Below are positions 5,148-8,193 of a stretch of 8,193 nucleotides of DNA, one piece after another. The notes below the pieces were generated by a model, which searched no databases, had not been told where the DNA came from, and saw only the letters and a list, made by a program, of their open reading frames with translations. The stretch is from an uncultured Burkholderiales bacterium. Lineage in GTDB: Bacteria; Pseudomonadota; Gammaproteobacteria; Burkholderiales; Burkholderiaceae_E. Each line of letters begins with the position of its first letter. The stretch's first letter is position 1. A program made the position numbers and the translations under genes. The stretch covers positions 1 through 8,193 of the forward strand of contig CAIKZV010000462.1 of the NCBI GenBank assembly GCA_903831925.1. Reading direction: 5' to 3'.

Positions 5148-6869
5148 ATGGAACTTACCGGCGCAGAAATCGTCGTGCGCTGTTTGCAGGAAGAAGGTGT
5201 CAAACACCTTTTCGGTTACCCCGGTGGAGCCGTCCTGTACATCTACGATGCGATTTTTCAGCAGGACACCGTCCAGCACATTCTTGTCCGGCACGAGCAG
5301 GCTGCAGTGCACGCAGCCGATGCCTACGCGCGCTCGACCGAAAAGGTCGGCGTTTGCCTGGTCACCAGCGGGCCGGGTGTCACGAACGCAGTCACCGGTA
5401 TCGCGACCGCTTACATGGATTCGATCCCGATGGTGGTCCTGACCGGTCAGGTCCCGACACACGCCATTGGCGAAGACGCTTTCCAGGAGTGCGATACCGT
5501 CGGCATCACACGTCCTTGCGTCAAGCACAACTTCCTGGTCAAGGACGTCAAGGACCTGGCCACGACCATCCGCAAGGCCTTCGTCATCGCCTCCACCGGT
5601 CGTCCCGGTCCGGTGCTGGTCGATATTCCCAAGGATGTCACCCGCGACAAGTGCCGCTTCGAGTATCCGAAAGCCGTCCCGATGCGCTCGTACAACCCGG
5701 TGGTCAAAGGCCATCAGGGTCAGATTCGCAAGGCGCTGCAGTTGCTGCTCGGCGCTGAGCGCCCGATGATCTATACCGGTGGCGGTGTCATTCTGGCCAA
5801 CGCTGCCCCCGAGCTGAACAAGCTCGTCGACGAGCTTGGATTTCCCTGCACCAACACGTTGATGGGTCTCGGTGGCTATCGCGCCAGCAGCGATCGCTTT
5901 GTTGGCATGCCCGGCATGCATGGGACGTATGAGGCCAATATGGCCATGCAGCACTGCGACGTGCTGCTTGCGGTCGGCGCGCGCTTCGATGACCGGGTGA
6001 TCGGCAATCCCAAGCATTTCGCGCAGAACCCCCGCAAGATCATTCACATCGACATCGACCCTTCGTCGATCTCGAAGCGGGTGAAGGTCGACGTGCCGAT
6101 CGTTGGCGATGTTCGCGAGTGCCTCACCGAGATGCTCGCTCAGCTGACCGCCGCAGTCGACGCTGGTGCCCGAGTCCATAAAGGCGTGACCGCCTGGTGG
6201 ACGCAGATCGCCGAGTGGCGCAAGAAGGATTGCCTGAAGTACGACCGTACTGCAATCGATGTCATCAAGCCGCAGTTCGTCATCGAAAAGCTCTGGGAAG
6301 TGACCGGTGGCGATGCCTTTGTGACCTCCGACGTCGGTCAGCATCAGATGTGGGCGGCTCAGTTCTACCGTTTCGACAAACCGCGTCGCTGGATCAATTC
6401 GGGTGGGCTCGGAACCATGGGTGTGGGATTGCCCTATGCAATGGGCGTGGCGCTCGCCAATCCGGGCTCGCAGGTGGCTTGCGTGACCGGCGAAGGCTCG
6501 ATTCAGATGTGCATCCAGGAGATGTCGACCTGCAAGCAATATCACATGCCGGTGAAGGTGGTCAGCCTCAACAATCGCTACCTCGGCATGGTGCGTCAGT
6601 GGCAGGAAATCGAATACGGCAGCCGTTATTCAGAGTCCTACATGGAAGCCTTGCCTGACTTCGTGCGCCTCGCCGAGGCGTATGGCCATATCGGTATTCG
6701 AGTCGAAAAGCCCGGTGATGTCGAGCCGGCGCTGCGCGACGCATTCGGCAAGTACAAGGATCGGCTGGTGTTTCTCGATGTGATCACCGACCAGACCGAA
6801 AACGTCTGGCCGATGGTTCAGGGCGGCAAGGGTCTGACCGAGATGATTCTCGGCTCGGAAGACCTGTAA
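5148..6869 (+). CDS. ilvI: Acetolactate synthase large (catalytic) subunit
   Basis: This 573-residue ThDP-dependent enzyme condenses two pyruvates to 2-acetolactate, or pyruvate with 2-oxobutyrate to 2-aceto-2-hydroxybutyrate, the first common step of branched-chain amino acid synthesis. N-terminal ThDP domain: GYPGGAVLYIYDA and RHEQAAVHAADAYAR with catalytic Glu50. Central FAD-binding region: VGARFDDRV. C-terminal ThDP domain: GEGS at 448-451 with NN at 475-476, the spacing expected of the ThDP/Mg motif. Gly-Glu-Gly replaces the usual Gly-Asp-Gly, which I recall as common in betaproteobacterial copies. Trp485 in VRQWQ matches the herbicide-site Trp of the family. ATG 5148 is chosen over TTG 5130 because AAAGGA (5133-5138) sits nine bases before it. 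It is followed by ilvH after ten bases. An ilvB name would be equally possible; the partner next door favours the ilvIH type. Confidence 0.96.
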   Translation: MELTGAEIVVRCLQEEGVKHLFGYPGGAVLYIYDAIFQQDTVQHILVRHEQAAVHAADAYARSTEKVGVCLVTSGPGVTNAVTGIATAYMDSIPMVVLTGQVPTHAIGEDAFQECDTVGITRPCVKHNFLVKDVKDLATTIRKAFVIASTGRPGPVLVDIPKDVTRDKCRFEYPKAVPMRSYNPVVKGHQGQIRKALQLLLGAERPMIYTGGGVILANAAPELNKLVDELGFPCTNTLMGLGGYRASSDRFVGMPGMHGTYEANMAMQHCDVLLAVGARFDDRVIGNPKHFAQNPRKIIHIDIDPSSISKRVKVDVPIVGDVRECLTEMLAQLTAAVDAGARVHKGVTAWWTQIAEWRKKDCLKYDRTAIDVIKPQFVIEKLWEVTGGDAFVTSDVGQHQMWAAQFYRFDKPRRWINSGGLGTMGVGLPYAMGVALANPGSQVACVTGEGSIQMCIQEMSTCKQYHMPVKVVSLNNRYLGMVRQWQEIEYGSRYSESYMEALPDFVRLAEAYGHIGIRVEKPGDVEPALRDAFGKYKDRLVFLDVITDQTENVWPMVQGGKGLTEMILGSEDL

Positions 6870-6879
6870 GGAACGCGCC

Positions 6880-7371
6880 ATGAGACACATTATTTCTGTC
6901 TTGCTTGAAAATGAACCGGGTGCCCTGTCGCGGGTTGTGGGTCTGTTTTCTGCTCGTGGTTACAACATCGAAACGCTGACGGTCGCACCGACCGAAGACC
7001 GGTCGATGTCGCGCATGACCATCGTCACCAGTGGATCCGACGATGTGATTGAGCAGATCACAAAGCATCTCAACCGCCTGATCGATGTGGTCAAGGTCTT
7101 CGATCTGATCGAATCGCCTTACATCGAAAGAGAGCTGATGCTCATCAAGGTTCGCGCGGTCGGCAAGGAGCGTGAAGAGGTGAAGCGGATGGCCGATATT
7201 TTCCGCGGTCGCATTATCGACGTCACCGACAAGAGTTACACGATCGAGCTGACCGGAGACGGCAGCAAACTCGATGCATTCATCGATGCGCTCGATGCGA
7301 GCATGATCATGGAGACGGTTCGTACCGGCGCCTCCGGGATCGCTCGCGGTGAGCGCGTTCTCAAAGCCTGA
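6880..7371 (+). CDS. ilvH: Acetolactate synthase small (regulatory) subunit
   Basis: This 163-residue protein is the regulatory partner of IlvI; it activates the catalytic subunit and confers feedback inhibition by valine. An N-terminal ACT domain covers about 4-76 (ISVLLENEPGALSRVVGLF), and the C-terminal ALS small-subunit domain covers about 83-157 (ERELMLIKV, FRGRIIDVT, then SGIARGERVLK). Asn11, Gly14 and Asn29, positions known in E. coli IlvH to matter for valine binding, are all kept, so normal valine sensitivity is expected. The length equals E. coli IlvH. AAGGAA (6868-6873) includes the end of the ilvI stop codon and lies six bases before the ATG, so translation is probably coupled to ilvI. 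Confidence 0.96.
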   Translation: MRHIISVLLENEPGALSRVVGLFSARGYNIETLTVAPTEDRSMSRMTIVTSGSDDVIEQITKHLNRLIDVVKVFDLIESPYIERELMLIKVRAVGKEREEVKRMADIFRGRIIDVTDKSYTIELTGDGSKLDAFIDALDASMIMETVRTGASGIARGERVLKA

Positions 7372-7382
7372 AAGGAAATCCA

Positions 7383-8193
7383 ATGAAGGTGTTTTACGAC
7401 AAAGACTGCGACATCAAGCTGATCAAGGGCAAGAAGGTCGCCATCATCGGCTACGGTTCGCAGGGCCATGCCCATGCGCAAAACCTGAACGATTCCGGCA
7501 TCAAGGTGGTTGTGGGCGTTCGCAAGGGCGGCCCCTCCTGGGACAAGGTCAAGAAGGCCGGACTCAAGGCCGAAGAGATCGCTGCAGCCGTCAAAGGTGC
7601 CGATTTCGTCATGATGCTGATGCCTGATGAGCATATCGCTGCCACCTACAAGAGCGACATCGAGCCGAACATCAAGAAGGGCGCCACCCTGGCCTTCGCG
7701 CACGGCTTCAATGTGCATTACGGTCAGGTCGTGCCTCGCGACGACCTCGATGTGGTGATGGTCGCTCCCAAGGCGCCTGGTCACACCGTGCGATCGACCT
7801 ACGCTCAAGGTGGTGGCGTTCCGATGCTGGTGGCGATTCATCAGGATCGCAGTGGCGCGGCACGCGACAATGCACTGTCCTATGCCTGTGCAATCGGCGG
7901 CGGTCGTGCTGGCATCATCGAAACCAACTTCCGCGAAGAAACCGAGACCGATCTGTTCGGTGAGCAGACAGTCCTTTGTGGTGGAACGGTCGAGCTGATC
8001 AAGGCGGGTTTCGAGACGCTTGTCGAAGCCGGGTACGCTCCGGAGATGGCCTATTTCGAGTGCCTGCACGAGTTGAAACTCATCGTCGACCTGATGTATG
8101 AAGGCGGCATCGCCAACATGAACTACTCCATCTCCAATAACGCCGAGTACGGTGAGTACGTCACCGGTCCCAAGGTGATCAACGACGAGAGCC
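7383..8193 (+). CDS. ilvC: Ketol-acid reductoisomerase, class I, 3' end cut by window
   Basis: IlvC isomerises and reduces 2-acetolactate (or 2-aceto-2-hydroxybutyrate) to the dihydroxy acid with NADPH and Mg2+. The frame is open from ATG 7383 to the window edge, giving 270 of about 338 residues expected for class I. The N-terminal Rossmann domain has GYGSQGHAHAQN (23-34), and VRKGGPSW with Arg47 and Ser52 suits NADPH preference. His107 lies in AFAHGFNVHY. The knotted C-terminal domain has the metal ligands Asp190 and Glu194 (ETDLFGEQ), Glu226 and Glu230 (FECLHE), and Ser251, all at the standard numbering. AAGGA (7373-7377) lies five bases before the ATG, eleven bases after the ilvH stop, so it is the third gene of ilvIHC. 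Only the C-terminal helical tail is missing. Confidence 0.97.
   Translation, partial: MKVFYDKDCDIKLIKGKKVAIIGYGSQGHAHAQNLNDSGIKVVVGVRKGGPSWDKVKKAGLKAEEIAAAVKGADFVMMLMPDEHIAATYKSDIEPNIKKGATLAFAHGFNVHYGQVVPRDDLDVVMVAPKAPGHTVRSTYAQGGGVPMLVAIHQDRSGAARDNALSYACAIGGGRAGIIETNFREETETDLFGEQTVLCGGTVELIKAGFETLVEAGYAPEMAYFECLHELKLIVDLMYEGGIANMNYSISNNAEYGEYVTGPKVINDES

Noticed and set aside
5088..6545. 485-codon open frame on the minus strand opposite ilvI
   Set aside because: Same antisense shadow effect; its Asp/His/Arg-rich translation resembles no family and ilvI is certain.
7236..8069. 277-codon open frame on the minus strand opposite ilvH and ilvC
   Set aside because: Antisense shadow of the two well-supported ilv genes.

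Overview
The window reads as a chromosomal segment of a GC-rich betaproteobacterium. The main clue is a minus-strand cluster of sigma factor, DUF3619-like protein, DUF3106-like protein and RDD membrane protein, divergent from ilvI-ilvH-ilvC. I recall this arrangement from Burkholderiales, Rhodocyclales and relatives, but I could not search a database. The acetolactate synthase and the Orn/Lys/Arg decarboxylase also look betaproteobacterial. The genes are intact and tightly packed. I see no insertion sequence, CRISPR array, tRNA, rRNA or phage gene.

Layout. (1) Positions 1-77 hold the first 25 codons of a minus-strand gene that looks like a cytosolic 5'-nucleotidase. (2) Positions 78-257 are a divergent intergenic region with two tandem perfect inverted repeats just upstream of the next gene. 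(3) Positions 258-2501 encode a full-length class I Orn/Lys/Arg decarboxylase on the plus strand. (4) A single hairpin at 2502-2529 sits between the stop codons of two convergent genes. (5) Positions 2530-4765, minus strand, are a compact four-gene operon. It is transcribed from an ECF-like sigma factor through a single-pass membrane protein with an acidic tail and an exported 18-residue-repeat protein to an RDD-family membrane protein. (6) Positions 4766-5147 are a 382-base divergent control region with an excellent sigma-70-type promoter for the ilv genes, an overlapping candidate promoter for the sigma operon, and a leader of about 245 bases. (7) From 5148 to the right edge runs ilvI-ilvH-ilvC; ilvC is cut by the window end.

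How the genes work together. IlvI and IlvH form acetohydroxyacid synthase, and IlvC carries out the next step of valine, leucine and isoleucine synthesis, so the right half is a classic biosynthetic operon with strong ribosome binding sites and 10- to 11-base gaps. The four minus-strand genes have the shape of a sigma/anti-sigma envelope regulon: cytoplasmic sigma, one-TM partner, exported repeat protein and polytopic membrane protein, with coupled start/stop overlaps at the first two junctions. No function has been established for this set that I know of, and it is the best candidate here for an undescribed system. The decarboxylase makes a polyamine or diamine and has no transporter gene next to it in the window.
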